A stretch of DNA of 64,000 bases from Haliotis asinina (GCF_037392515.1 NW_027133913.1:1-64000), one strand, 5' to 3'. Positions 18,424 to 29,386 are shown, numbered from the stretch's first letter. Translations and numbers: made by a program. The notes: generated by a model from the letters alone, not told the origin.

Positions 18424-21400
18424 CACTGCAGAGGACTCTGGACATCTTTTAGTTCAAGATTTTACACCGTCAGCATTCTGCTTACAAAAGATATATCTAA
18501 AGCAGACAGATCACTTTGAAGTACGTCAATATAGTGCATATCATTGTTTTTCTCCTCCGGGTGATAAAGCCATTGGATGATCTTCAATCCTCGTTCGGAA
18601 TGATGTAATTCACAGCCCTGTTCTACTTAAAAGAAATCTCCAGGCTCTTGCAGTAAGGCTTACTTTGCATGTTGCAGTTACCCTTTGCTCTCTGTATATT
18701 TCCCCTTCATCATCTGTTCAGCAAGTTTATCTTCAGGTTCTGTATGATGAACTCCCTAAACCCTGTATAATCATGGGTGGGCACAATCCTCTCTGGGGCA
18801 GTAGTAATACCAACACTAAAGGTAAATTACTGGAGGATTTCATTTCAAATAATGATCTATTCATTTATGATGATGGTTCAAATACGTATTTACACCCTGA
18901 CACAGGAACATATTCATATCTTGATTTATCTAGTACTGATTCTAACCTATTGAGTGAATTTGAATGGTCAGTCCATGATGACCCCTGTTGAAGTGACCAT
19001 TTCCCGACAATACTAAAGCCTGTGACGCCATCCGACGTTCCTCCATCATCAAGATGGAATTTTAAAAAGGCCAACTGGCCATTATATGAAGTTCTCTGCA
19101 CTCACAAACTCAAACCTGAACTTTTTAATGATATTCCCGATGCCATAAAATGCTTTTCAGATAAATTAAATAAAATTGCTGATGAATGTATCCCAAAGTC
19201 CTCCCCAGTTCCTCATGTCCGAAAACCATGGTTTACAGATGTTTGCAAACATCCTAGGAAGGCACGGAAGAAAGCTGAACATTATTTCCGTCGCCATCCT
19301 ATGGTCCACAACTTAGATAAATTTAAGATTATCAATGCTAAAGCACGGCGTACTTACCAGCAAAGTAAACGACAATCTTGGCGGAACTATGTATCAAAAA
19401 TCAATGGGCGTACGCCGATATCCAAGGTGTGGAATATGATCCAGAAAATCAAAGGTAAGGTCTCTAAATCTAGCATGCACCATCTAAAAGATGGGAAACA
19501 GTTATTAACCACTAACTCAGATACTGCAAATAAGCTTGGAGAGACGTTAGCCAAACATTCTTCCTCATCTAATTATCTACATGAATTCCAAAAATATCAA
19601 ACATAGCAAGAAAAGAAAGCTATTAATTTCAATTCAGATAATGGGGAAGACTACAATCAAACCTTTTCGATACATGAGCTTCATACTGCTCTTGATCAGG
19701 CCCACGGCACTGCTTCATCCACTATCGACTCCTGAAACACTTACCTGAATCATGTTTGGAGACACTCTTACGTATTTTTGATGACATCTGGACAACTGGA
19801 ACTTTCCCTTCATCATGGCGTGATGCTATAGTTGTTCCGATCCCCAAGCCTGGACGTGATCATTCTGATCCTTCCAATTTTAGGCCCATTTCACTAACTA
19901 GCTGCGTTTGCAAGACCATGGAACGCATGATAAATAATTGACTTGTTTGGTACTTAGAAACCAATAACCTCATAACAGATATACAATGTAGTTTTCGTAA
20001 AAACAGAAGTACTATCGATCATCTAGTGCGTTTGGAATCTTTTGTTAAGAATGCCATAATCAATAAGCAACATGCAGTGTCGATCTTTTTTGATTTAGAA
20101 AAAGCGTATGACACGACATGGAAACGTGGCATTTTGAAAGATTTACATAACTTTGGATTACGAGGCCTTTTGTCTCAATTTATATCCAACTTATTAAATG
20201 ACAGGCAATTTCAAGTTAGAGTGGGTTCAACCCTGTCTGACCATTACAATCTGGATCAGGTTGTCCTGCAAGGTAGTATTTTGTGTGAAACATTATTTAG
20301 TATTAAAATCAACAGTTTATCAAAGGTTTTAAATGATTCAATTGATGGCTCACTTTTTGTGGATGATTTTAATATTTCTTGTCGTGGAAAAAATATGTGT
20401 ACCATTGAACGCCAAGTGCAGTTATGTTTGAACAAAATAGATAAATGGTGTCTTGAGAACAGCTTTAAATTTTCAAAATCAAAAACCAGTTGCATACATT
20501 TTTGTCGTAAATACAAAAGACATAAAGACCCAGAACTGTTCTTAAATGTCTGTTCTTAAATGTTCCCATCAAAGTAGTCAAGGAGGTCAGGTTCCTAGGT
20601 CTGATTTTCGACTCCCATTTAACTTTTCTTGCGCATATCAAATCGCTCAAAACTAAATGCCTGAATGCACTTGATTTATTGAAAGTTGTGTCTAATTCAA
20701 AGTGGGGAGGTGATCCGACTACCCTCCTACACCTGTACACATCACTTGTCCGTTCGAATCTTGATTATGGCTCCATAGTCTATGGTGGAGCCTGCAAAAG
20801 CAACCTAAACCTTTTAGATTCTGTCCACCACCAAGGTCTAAGGCTTTGTCTTGGATCTTTCAGAACTTCACCTGTTGACAGGCTATATGTCGAGGCTGAT
20901 GAGCCATCTCTTGAACAACGCCGTATAAAATTATCTTTACAGTATATAACAAACTTATATTCCAACGAGTCAAACCCTGCATTTAACTGTGTTCAATCCT
21001 CTTTATGAGGATTTGTATAACAAGAAGTCTTCCCTTGTTCCGCCTCTTGAACTAAGAGTGAAACCTTTCCTTTCTGCTGCTGGCACAGTACTACACAACA
21101 TAGCTCCCTCCCGTTTGATTTCCTTTCCTCCTTGGCAGTTCGTGAGGCCAAAAGTGGACCTTACACTGACTAAATTTTAAAAAATCAGAAACTAATGAAT
21201 TACAATAGAAACAAGAATATAATGAACTCAAAAATAAATATTGCAATTACAAATCCTTATTTACAGATAGGTCCAAAGATGGTGGCGCAGTAGCTTGTGC
21301 CACTGTCATTGGATCCAAAACAATATCTTCTAGATTACCCCATAGCAGTTCAAGTTTCACGGCTGAAGCAAACGCCATATTAACGGCTCTTAAATAGATT

Positions 21401-21985
21401 CAGAGACACTCTAACCATAAACAATATATAATCTACTGAGACTCTCTCCAGGCTATTAAAAACGTATCATGTAAGCATTCACTTTTAATAGAAATTATTG
21501 AACAATATAATGACCTTGCTACTGGCCAGTACGACATCGTCTTTTGTTGGTTACCCAGCCATGTTGGTATTAGTGGGAACACAATGGCGGATTTTGCTGC
21601 GAAGGAAGCACTCAACAAATCTGTGACACCACTTCTTATTCCCTACTCTGATTACAAAGCTGTTATCAGATCACATATTCGTGATATAATGCAGAAGAAG
21701 TGGGACACTCAAGTAGGTATCAATAAATTACATGAAATAAAACCCTATATTGGTTACACCTACTTGGGTTGTCAGTCCAGATTTGAGGAAGTCATCATAC
21801 GACGATGCCGTATTGGCCACACCAGGTATACACATCAGCATCTATTGAAAGGTGAAGATCCTCCGTTTTGTATCCCTTGTGATGAACGAATCACAGTCAA
21901 GCATGTCTTGCTTGACTGTGTAGAATATTCCATCACAAGGGTTAAATATTTTTCATCACGAACTTTAAAGGATCTTTTTTATTGA
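18424..21985 (+). pseudogene. LINE A ORF2: endonuclease, reverse transcriptase, RNase H, broken
   Basis: The APE endonuclease runs from about 18,424. The catalytic QE motif reads CLQKIY, the GDFN motif is contracted to MGGHNPLWGS, and the SDHFPTIL motif is kept after a TGA near 18,990. RPWF- and KARKKAEH-like linker sequence follows. The reverse transcriptase shows PIPKPGRDHSDPSNFRPISL, then FFDLEKAYDTTWKRG and an active-site box SLFVDDF (usually YADDF or YVDDF, both Asp kept), then a thumb with SNLDYGSIVYGG. The RNase H domain shows FTDRSKDGG, FTAEANAILTALK, a stop, DSLQAIKNV, then WLPSHVGISGNTMADFAAKE, so all acidic residues can be seen. A C-terminal CRIGHTRYTHQHLL and CDERITVKHVLLDC motif closes the ORF. 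Several stops and at least four frameshifts are present. Confidence 0.88.
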
Positions 21986-22400
21986 TAATAGTTCTCATTT
22001 AATTATTGCTTTTTTAAAAGAGTCAGATTTGTTATCTGAACTGTAAATAGATAAATATTTTACGAATGGAAGTTTGAATTAGTAACTGAAATCGTTGGTG
22101 GCAGTATCCTCAAGGGGGGTTAAAGTACTTTCAAATTATTGTCCTCCCGCGAGGGTACGTAAGTCTCATAACATTCGAGGTAAATTAAAGCTTTCCACTG
22201 TTTTACTTGTGGCACACGTGTAATTTTAATGTATGGCTAGATATGATGAAATTGCTAACGGCTGAAAGGACGGTGTAAATCCATCTGGGGACCATGCAGG
22301 TAGCAAAGGTACTGTAACTTCCCCCTATAGCCTGTTTTTATTTTGTATTGTGCTCAGTAATTAAACTGTTTCATATATCATTACTAGTTTTTAAATGAAT
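21986..22400 (+). other. LINE A 3' UTR (boundary uncertain)
   Basis: Non-coding sequence after the ORF2 stop, including GGGGGGTTAAAGTACTTTCA and TCCTCCCGCGAGGGTACG. It meets the truncated end of LINE B near 22,400. No poly(A) or tandem tail is obvious. Confidence 0.5.
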
Positions 22401-22489
22401 GTCTGTGATATACCAGTGGTTTATCTGCTCTTCGTTAACAGTTTCTAGATTGTTTCAAACATTCTTCATAAATATCATGTATTTTTCAT

Positions 22490-23413
22490 TGTTCTCGTCA
22501 CGATAATTTTTCAGCTTTCTTCCTACACTTTCTAGCCTGTTTACATTCATTAGTAAACCATGGTTTACGAATGTGCGGAATTGGAGAGGACTGTGGAATT
22601 GTTTTGTCAGCAATGTCGTTTAGGATGCTCGAAAACGACTGTATCTTCACTGTTCTTAAAAAGATCACGCTTCAAGTGTTCAACACACAGAGTCTGATAT
22701 AAAGACCAATCAGCTCTGGCAAAGTTCCTTCTTAATACGGGTGGATTATCACCAGGGTTTATATTTTTGAGAATGGTGGGGAAGTGATTACTGTCACATA
22801 GGTCATCATGGACCATCCATTCAAATTCATTATATAGGATGGAATCAGCTAGTGAGAGATCCAGGGAAGAATATGTTCCCGTAGCTGGATGTAAATAAGT
22901 GGCTGAGTCGTCATTTAAAATACATAAATTATCGGAAATGAATTCCTCTAAAATTTTACCTTTATTATTAGTATGGGCACTTTCCCAAAGTTGATTGTGT
23001 CCGCTAAGTTCCCGAATAATGATGCATGGTTTTGGAAGCTGATCATATAGATTTTGAAGATCTGATTGGCGAATATCTGAAGATAGAGGAATATACAAAC
23101 TGCACAATGTCAAAACAATGTGTAAAGTCAGACGAACTGCAACTGTTTGAAGATTCGTATTTAGAGTAACAGGGCTATGTGTCACACTCTGATGAACCAA
23201 AATAGAAGCACCTCCAGTTGCTCGATCTCCCGGAGGAGAAATAGAATGATAATCGTTGAACTGTCTTAAAGTAAAGGTATCAGTAGTTTTTAAATACGTA
23301 TCTTGGAGACATTGCGCTGATTGCTGAAAGTCCTGTATAAGCAATTGCTCTTCGCTGAAATTGTTTTTCAGTCCTCTACAATTCTACTGCAGTATATGTG
23401 ACAACTCTGTCAT
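22490..23413 (-). pseudogene. LINE B ORF2, N-terminal endonuclease part
   Basis: The start is ATG at 23,413, MTELSHILQ, followed by TAG where the Trp of the WNCRG motif is expected; NCRGLKNNF then continues. The endonuclease reads LIQDFQQSAQCLQDTYLK (catalytic Glu replaced by Asp) and SPPGDRATGGASILV. IIRELSGHNQLWES stands where GDFN is expected, and DSNHFPTILK has an Asn inserted in the SDH motif. After a frameshift near 22,640 it continues as IPQSSPIPHIRKPWF and CKQARKCRKKAEK to about 22,490, where similarity fades. All three endonuclease motifs examined are altered. Confidence 0.85.
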
Positions 23414-23429
23414 GGTGTCTCAATGGGCG

Positions 23430-24617
23430 ATCAGTCCCGTGAATGTGAAAAAGGACTATTCCTCCGCCTGTCCTGTTGGGACACAGTTACTTCCATGTCT
23501 AGAGGTCCAGATGAATTTTGGAGAGGAACCTCTGAGGGTGAAGAGTCAGTAAGTGAGAGATTTCTATATATTTTTTCCCCTTTCTTTCGTTTTGATTGAT
23601 ATGTGGCTGGTTGTGAACTGGCACGTTGGAAGGTAGGCGTTTGGGATGACTCAGGCTGAACATCAGTCTGAGACCCAGACGTTGACAGGATAACTTGGGC
23701 AGTAGCTTGTTTGGTGAAACGTTTGTTTGGTGACCCAATACAGACGATGTTACCACAGACCGGGAGACTGCGGCAGAATAGGTTTTAGTCAATGGAGGTG
23801 TCTGAATTTCAAAAACAGTTTCTTTGCCTCCAGGTAAGAAATATTATGTTGACACTTGAGTTTCATGATATGTGATTCTGTTTACCACACTGGGCAAGAC
23901 TTGGAAGACGCAGCATGAGTGCCATTACAGTTGCAGCATTTGAGGTCCTTCTGGCAGTCCATACCATCATGGTTGTCACCACAACGATGACAGACAGGAG
24001 AGTTCCGACAAGAGTTTGAACCATGTCCAAACTTTTGACATTTATAACATCGGAGTGGAGTGGGGACATACACCTCCAATCCGATGTTAAAATAGCCTGC
24101 CTTGATGGATTCAGGAAGGGACGAACGAGCAAAAGTCATTAAATATGTATTGATGTTAATGATAACACCATCTGTCTTTATTGTGAAACGTTTGACAGCA
24201 GTTACCGCCTGGTCTTTGAACTCGGTAGTGATTTCATCCTCAGACATGCCAGACAGGCAACGAGCCCTGTCATGAACAAGACAAGAGTTCCGAGACCTGT
24301 GCACAGTCACAGCAACCTCAATATTTGCAAATGTTTTGATTGACAGCAAATTCAGAGACTGCTGTCTCCGTGCACACTCCACAAGAAGCGAACCACTACG
24401 GAGACAGGTGACGTTGATCACCTCACCACAAATCCCCGATATGGCTTTGGAAATGGCAAATGGGTTTAGTTTGATTGGTGAAAAATCAACAGCCTCGATC
24501 ACCAGAAATCGTGCCCATGAATCATTGTTAAAAGAAGTATTTCCAGATGAAACATCCAAATCCTCAAGACGTATTTTGTTTTTTGCTGCGAGATGAACCA
24601 GAGTTTATTAGTGCCAT
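23430..24617 (-). pseudogene. LINE B ORF1 (gag-like, three CCHC-type knuckles), broken
   Basis: Starts at ATG 24,617 (MALINSGSSRSKKQ), then shifts frame near 24,580 into DLDVSSGNTSFNNDSWARFL. It carries FSPIKLNPFAISKAISG, a conserved central domain and SIKAGYFNIGLEVYVP. Three knuckles follow: CYKCQKFGHGSNSC, CHRCGDNHDGMDC and CCNCNGTHAASSKSC. The next codon after CPVW is TAA where related copies have Lys, at 23,882-23,884. Translation beyond it is recognisable as ESHIMKLKCQHNISYLEAKK, and a Ser/Pro-rich tail continues to about 23,430. Unlike copy A, this copy keeps the first knuckle, so it documents the ancestral ORF1 layout. Confidence 0.87.
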
Positions 24618-24999
24618 GATGAAAGGAAAACTTTTCAGCATCCCTGCTCCCCACCTACCATGGAGTGTCAACAAGGACGATGTTAAATAGCGTCGGATAT
24701 CCTAGATGCCGACACCAGGAATACAAGGATGTTATACTCCAGTGAGTATGACACAAATAGCAACATGTATACCATATTCAATGCCAGGGTGGTTCTGCCC
24801 ATGACAAGAAATTGGACACATGTTTAATCTGGAGGTCAACATCACCAGATTGGCCCATGAGCCATCGCCTTCTGGCACAGGACTCTAGGATTATATTACA
24901 GAGTAGAATACACCAATGTAAAGTTATCAATAATTTAAACATTGCAAATAAAAAATGTCCAAGACCCAAAAGATAATTTACTGTGCAGATATAATCACC

Positions 25000-25275
25000 A
25001 TGCACAGGGCATGCCGTGCCCAGCCAATTGGTCGAACCGGGCCCATTCCACCACCGGTCTAGGTGTAGTCAGGGCCAAAGTGGCGTGTTGAGCAACAGGA
25101 ACACGGTTCCAGGCCCCTGCTACACTCAATCACCAGGATCCCTTCCTCCACCGACACAGGGCCGCAACCCACGGCCAACGGGTTGGTGGACCAAATATCC
25201 TCCCGGGTCCACGACGGGGGTGTTGGCAAGCTCTTGGTGTTACCCAGCACCCACCACGAGGAGGTGGCTCGCCAC
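25000..25275 (-). repeat. 5' module upstream of LINE B
   Basis: The minus strand reads GCCACCTCCTCGTGGTGGGT at the head (about 25,268), then AACACCAAGAGCTTGCCAAC, GGTTGCGGCCCTGTGTCGGT, CTCAACACGCCACTTTGGCC, TTCGACCAATTGGCTGGGCA and tail GCATGCCCTGTGCATG (about 25,003). It lies in the right place and orientation to be the start of copy B. Confidence 0.8.
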
Positions 25276-25404
25276 GGGTGCTTACTGCGAAAGGGTTCAG
25301 CTTTAATGGTGCCATGTCTGGAGTCTCAATAACAAGCCATAGTTGGTTTTAAATGGTTCATCATCTGAGCTCCCCATCCACCACGCAGTATCACAAGGAC
25401 AATG
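25276..25404 (-). pseudogene. LINE fragment C: end of 5' UTR and first ORF1 codons
   Basis: The minus strand shows GCATTGTCCTTGTGATACTG and GTGGTGGATGGGGAGC, matching the last 60 bases of the LINE 5' UTR in copies A and B. An ATG at 25,315 then reads MAPLKLNPFAVS, the ORF1 start with an internal deletion. It breaks off exactly at the head of the 5' module of copy B, so two LINE beginnings are joined head to tail. Confidence 0.7.
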
Positions 25405-25845
25405 CTACCTCTTGCTGACCCTTTTATACTTTCTCATCAAATCTCTATTCATGGCTGTGAGCTTGTTGATTTGTTTCCTCTGTCTGGCAGACATCCTGGT
25501 AATCCTGGTCCTGTCTGGAGAGACAAAGGGTAACCGTACCACTAGTGGATTTGGAGTGGGAACCCTGCTGCTCACTTGATTTTCATCCGCTTCTAACTCT
25601 GATCTCACAGTAGAATTATCAGTATCTCCTTCCTTTACTTCTCTTTTCTTCTGCCTCTGCTTCTGAACCCACCTCAGGACATCTTGATGTCTCTTTTTAC
25701 ATCTTTCTGTGATCTTTCCGATATTGGAACATAATATTTTCTCATTTGTTCCCTCTCCTTTCTGTGATAATTCTCCCCTTCTTTCTCTATCTTTCTCCTT
25801 CGGTAGTCTCTCTGAATCTCGGCCCTTGTCTTTCCCATGTTCCCT
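25405..25845 (-). pseudogene. Basic coiled-coil protein of unknown function, one frameshift
   Basis: After an acceptor-like CTTTGCAG (exon from 25,845) an ATG at 25,838 reads MGKTRAEIQRDYRRRKIEKE and then KEREQMRKYYVPISERSQ. A 1-bp shift at an A/T homopolymer near 25,694 moves to the frame reading KKRHQDVLRWVQKQRQKKRE, then PLVVRLPFVSPDRTRI and RKQINKLTAMNRDLMRKYKR to a stop at 25,405. The N-terminal AEIQRxYRxRK pattern and the distal PLVVR...coiled-coil part resemble a family of uncharacterised proteins I recall from molluscs and cnidarians. These are basic, about 150 residues in this segment, and possibly transposon-borne. No function is known to me. It abuts LINE fragment C. Confidence 0.55.
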
Positions 25846-25869
25846 CTGCAAAGACGTAAGCATTAAGTG

Positions 25870-27275
25870 AACTTTGTGTCACTGTGTAATCAAAAGGAAT
25901 AAACAATCGAAAGTGTAAGCTTCGTTACCATACATGTAATGTTCGTTGTTTAGAAAACGCAAAACAAAACCTGATAGGTTTCGTACAAATAAGTCTAAAT
26001 ATCCTCAATGAAAACAGACAATAGCCTGGAAGACGTGTTCCAGCTTAGAAATATGGACTTACATGTCTCTGCAGCTTCGGAATTGGACGGGAATACCTTA
26101 TTCTGAAATATTTGTAATCTTCGTTACTCATCCTTACTACACTGTGTAGTATAAATAAACGCCTTCTTCTTTGTGCCGCATATATAAAAAAAAACTTGAA
26201 GTTCATTGCATAAAGGGCTATACGAAACCACAACCAAGGGACTTTCACCAATAATCCTTCATCAGTGTAGGTGTAAGTTTGTTTCAAAAGTCCAGTCATC
26301 CGTTATCACGTTACCATCAATGTGCTTGCTGCGCTGTCTAATATTTCCAAAAACTACAATTAGGAAAGGACTTTATGTATGAAGAAAAAACCTATGATGG
26401 TATACAGATATACACTGACAACTTTACATACTTTTTCGTTGGTCGATAGTCAGTCAGAGAACACCTTCCGTCATTCAACTTTTTCAAAATCGTATTCTTC
26501 ACGTAAAAGTGTAATGGCCTCTCTAAACCGCGATTTTCACAAAGGGATGTAACTCCCATTTGCACAAGGAAACATCCCCGTCATGCATACCATCATAAAC
26601 CAGGATCTTGAATACAAGGTCTGAAATGTGGTAACGAAAATTACATCACGAAAATTACACTTGTAATTTATTTAAATTGTCATTTACAAATAATGTGTCA
26701 TTTGAATCCAATCAGGGCATAAGGTATGTGTATATTGGTCATCAATTCCATACATGGGGTGGAGACACCTGCAGACTGTGCGATACTGACAGCAGGCCAG
26801 TATCGTAGATTACAGGCTTAAAACAAACCTCTCTTCCAGTAACTATAGGCACAGCGGCAAAGAAAAGCATCTTTAAGGGATGAAATTACAGCCTACATAT
26901 GAATTTGTTGAGCATTTTGCAAATTCTTTGACCATTATGTAACTTTTACTTTGTACTTTTTACGTTTAAATTGAAAACAAAAAAATGTATCGAGGATTAC
27001 AGAAAATTGGCGACAACATGTCAACGCACACATTTTTTTCTTGTGGTGAGGTGTTTGAAAGAGGTATATGTCTGTCAATATTACATGCACCGAAGGTCTC
27101 CATGATACAGTCTCCCCTGAAATACAGTGAATGTAGTGATCAAGCGATAAGGACTTATTAGACTACCCCCATTGTGCGACATGGGTAAAATGAGCGAAAC
27201 GAGGTGTTTATAATGATAAGTATTGTGCTAAACACTAAATGTACGTACCCTGTGAGTATGAATAAGTGGCTCTAC
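25870..27275. other. No gene recognised
   Basis: AT-rich sequence. A few open frames of under 90 codons lack domains. No repeat family from elsewhere in the window was noticed. Confidence 0.55.
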
Positions 27276-27279
27276 GTGT

Positions 27280-27735
27280 AACTATGTGATGAAAGTCATA
27301 GTAAAGTCCAAGAAAGCACATATAATTAATTTAAATGTCATCGACACGACATTACACCATTGGTGCACATTTCGTGAGAATTGGTGTAAAGCAAGTGGGC
27401 CTCCAGCTTGCAGCACCAAGGATACCCGGATGATATACTCCAGCAGAGAAATTAAAAGATTAATATTTCCACCAGATTGGCCTATGAGCCACCGCCTTCT
27501 GGGCATACGACTCTAGGCAAAAACACATATAAAATGTTACATTTCAAATTACAATCTCCAAATAGCCAAGCAAGAAAAATGAAATCAGTTTCATAAATTT
27601 TGAGCATGAAATAGTTATAGCCCAGGGCTTGGCGTGACCAGCCGATTGATAGAACTGGACGAGTTCTACCACCCGTCTAGGTGAAGTAAGGGCCGAAGTG
27701 GTGTGTTGAGCAATAAGAGCAAAATGGTTCATTCT
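27280..27735 (-). mobile_element. LINE fragment D (5' UTR only)
   Basis: On the minus strand it starts within the 5' module (GCTCAACACACCACTTCGGC near 27,715), continues to the tail GGTCACGCCAAGCCCTGGGC, an AT-rich spacer, and then CCTAGAGTCGTATGCCCAGA with GGCGGTGGCTCATAGGCCAA near 27,480-27,516 and GAGTATATCATCCGGGTATC near 27,430. It has the same order as copies A and B but no ORF1. Confidence 0.7.
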
Positions 27736-27752
27736 CCGGCATGTTCTCTATT

Positions 27753-27889
27753 CGCCCACATCCCATCTCGCCCACAGTCTTAAAACAACATATTGGTTAG
27801 GAATTACATAATGATCAACTTGTGTCATACCTATGACTGAAGAATGGACTCTCCACTTTTGAAGATGTGGGCGAATTCAGATGTGGGCA
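27753..27889. repeat. GCCCAC inverted repeat near the 3' side of the MULE
   Basis: 27,753-27,776 (CGCCCACATC...CGCCCACA) is an imperfect inverted copy of 27,866-27,889 (TGTGGGCG...GATGTGGGCA), about 18 of 24 positions matching. A further GGTGGGCGAA lies near 27,910. It could be the terminal region of the MULE transposon or a small inserted hairpin element. Confidence 0.5.
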
Positions 27890-28043
27890 AATGAAGACAA
27901 AAGTAATGGTGGGCGAAAGTAAGAAGAAAATAACTCAGTTTGCTTCTACATTTTTTTTATTTCTTTACAGTTCATTCAGTCTTATGTCTTATTCACTCAA
28001 ATTTACATTTTGTTTTTATTTCTGTAACAAAGTTTCATAATGT

Positions 28044-29386
28044 TCAGTTCAACTTGATCAGGTGTCCAGCCGCGTCTAGAAACTGTAGCGGTGATCTTCT
28101 GCCAGTTTCCAGTTGCTGCTGCAGTCTGTGCAGGCGGCTGTCCAGGTTCTTGTAGAGTCTGGATCTTGGGCGGACAGCTGCTCCATGCTCAATCTGTCTT
28201 CTGGCCACTCTGTTTGTTGTCTCGAGCTTCTTCATTGCGATCACAAACTCGTAAATGTTCGGGTGGTGCTTCTGAACCAGCTTCTTAAATCCAAGGTGGA
28301 ATCCCTCCAAGTGATTGTTTGTTCTTGGCCCAGTGTTTCCATGTTGATTCCAAATGCGAGGTGGGAATCTTGTGTCGTAGTCAACCCATGTAGATGTGAT
28401 GTAGTCGTTGAACTGGGAGACTGGTTCAATACTTCCATCCAGGCATCTTGGATCTGATCCACTGGGAGGAGGGGGAGTGCTGCAGCACGTCGCACGTGGG
28501 TGTTGAAGGCACGGTTGTCCTTGTAGGTGTTCACAAGGCCTTTCTCTGAAACCTGCCGCCAAACCGCCTGGGTGAAGTGGAAGTAGCATCCACGGACTTC
28601 TGCATCGGGGAAGACTCTCTCAGTGGCTCCAATAGCAGCAGCTTCGTAGTCAGTCTGTACAACGGAGGGAAAAAGTTCAACGCCGACAATAGCAAGCACA
28701 GAGTCCTTCATGTAGTTAAACAATCTAATGTATGTATCACGAGACTTGCTTGGCAGCAGGGAGAAGGCGACTGGGAACATCTGTCCATCCACAAGGCAGT
28801 GCACAATGTAGACTTGTTGCCACAGGCTGGGACACACAAAAGATGTTCCGTCCATGAAGATGGTTTCTGCATTGGCGAGGATGTCCAGCATTTCTGCGGT
28901 ACTGAAGATCAGGATCCTGTCTTCATCTTCGCTGTCTACAACCAGGAACTGTTGTAAGTCTGTTGTCTCAGTCCAGGAACCTTAAAAACAAGCAAGTGTG
29001 TTAGACGTTGTTTTTGATGAATGAATGAATGAAGTACGCTGTCAAGAAATCAATTGAGCATTATGCAAATATCAGTAGATAAGTTAATACTTAAAAAGGT
29101 ACCTGTGAAGTCTACATCAGCACGGGTACGTGGGACTGGTGGAAGAACCTTGGCACGCTGACGGTAGAGTCCAGACTTGATACTGTAGAAGGAAGCAACA
29201 GTAGCAGCAGCTTCTTCGTCTAGGTTCTGGTTCTTCATTGTAGATTTGCTGGACAGGCTTGATCTCTTCTTGAACACGTTGTCTAAGTCTGGTGAGAAGT
29301 CGACTCTCTTCTTCATTCACTAGTAGAGGATGGTTGTGTTCTGATACTGAAGTGATGTGATCCCCAATGGTGCTGCATCTACCCAT
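28044..29386 (-). pseudogene. FLYWCH-MULE transposase gene, two frameshifts, 5' end cut by satellite
   Basis: The minus strand begins at 29,386 with MGRCSTIGDHITSVSEHNHP, the distal half of a FLYWCH zinc finger (its EHNH end). A frameshift near 29,235 leads into LDEEAAATVASFYSIKSGLY. A phase-1 intron (28,981-29,102, GTACCT...TTTTTAAG) is followed by the catalytic domain: IFMDGTSFVCPSLWQQVY with the first Asp, VVQTDYEAAAIGATERVF with the second Asp, and GCYFHFTQAVWRQV. A second shift near 28,430 leads to FNDYITSTWVDYDTRFPP and RTNNHLEGFHLGFKKL with the expected last Glu. The C-terminus ends at 28,044. Apart from these two shifts and the missing N-terminus the sequence is well preserved, which suggests recent activity or a sequencing error. 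The satellite starts at the next base. Confidence 0.85.
28981..29102 (-). other. Intron within the MULE gene
   Basis: 122 bases on the minus strand with donor ACAG|GTACCT and acceptor GTTTTTAAG. Splicing rejoins VDFTG with SWTETTDLQQFLVVDSED in phase 1 without a stop. Retention would end translation 16 codons into the intron. Confidence 0.65.

Larger units (their letters stand above)
16946..22400 (+). mobile_element. Non-LTR retrotransposon copy A (I/Nimb-type LINE with RNase H), nearly full-length, dead
   Basis: Components in order are the 5' module (16,946-17,256), the rest of the 5' UTR (to 17,541), ORF1 with CCHC knuckles, ORF2 with APE endonuclease, reverse transcriptase and RNase H, and a 3' UTR. 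An APE endonuclease plus an RNase H after the reverse transcriptase places it in the I superfamily. Nimb is my best guess for the clade. Multiple stops and frameshifts in both ORFs prevent activity. The 3' boundary is uncertain, since no poly(A) tail or target duplication could be recognised. Confidence 0.8.
22400..24999 (-). mobile_element. LINE copy B, 5' half only, tail-to-tail with copy A
   Basis: Minus-strand copy of the same family. From high to low coordinates it has the 5' UTR box GGGCCAATCTGGTG near 24,855, ORF1 from 24,617, and ORF2 from 23,413 through the endonuclease to about 22,490. Reverse transcriptase and RNase H are absent. Ordinary LINE truncation removes the 5' end, whereas this copy keeps the 5' end and lacks the 3' half, so a later deletion or rearrangement is implied. 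It is immediately preceded by a 5' module at 25,000-25,275. Confidence 0.8.

Noticed and set aside
25016..25306. Pro-rich 96-codon plus-strand ORF
   Set aside because: It is the reverse strand of the GC-rich 5' module of LINE B.
26045..26299. 84-codon minus-strand ORF
   Set aside because: No recognisable domain, repeat or splice context, and composition like the surrounding AT-rich DNA.
28091..28957. Plus-strand ORFs of 65-126 codons over the MULE
   Set aside because: They are antisense shadows of the transposase coding sequence.
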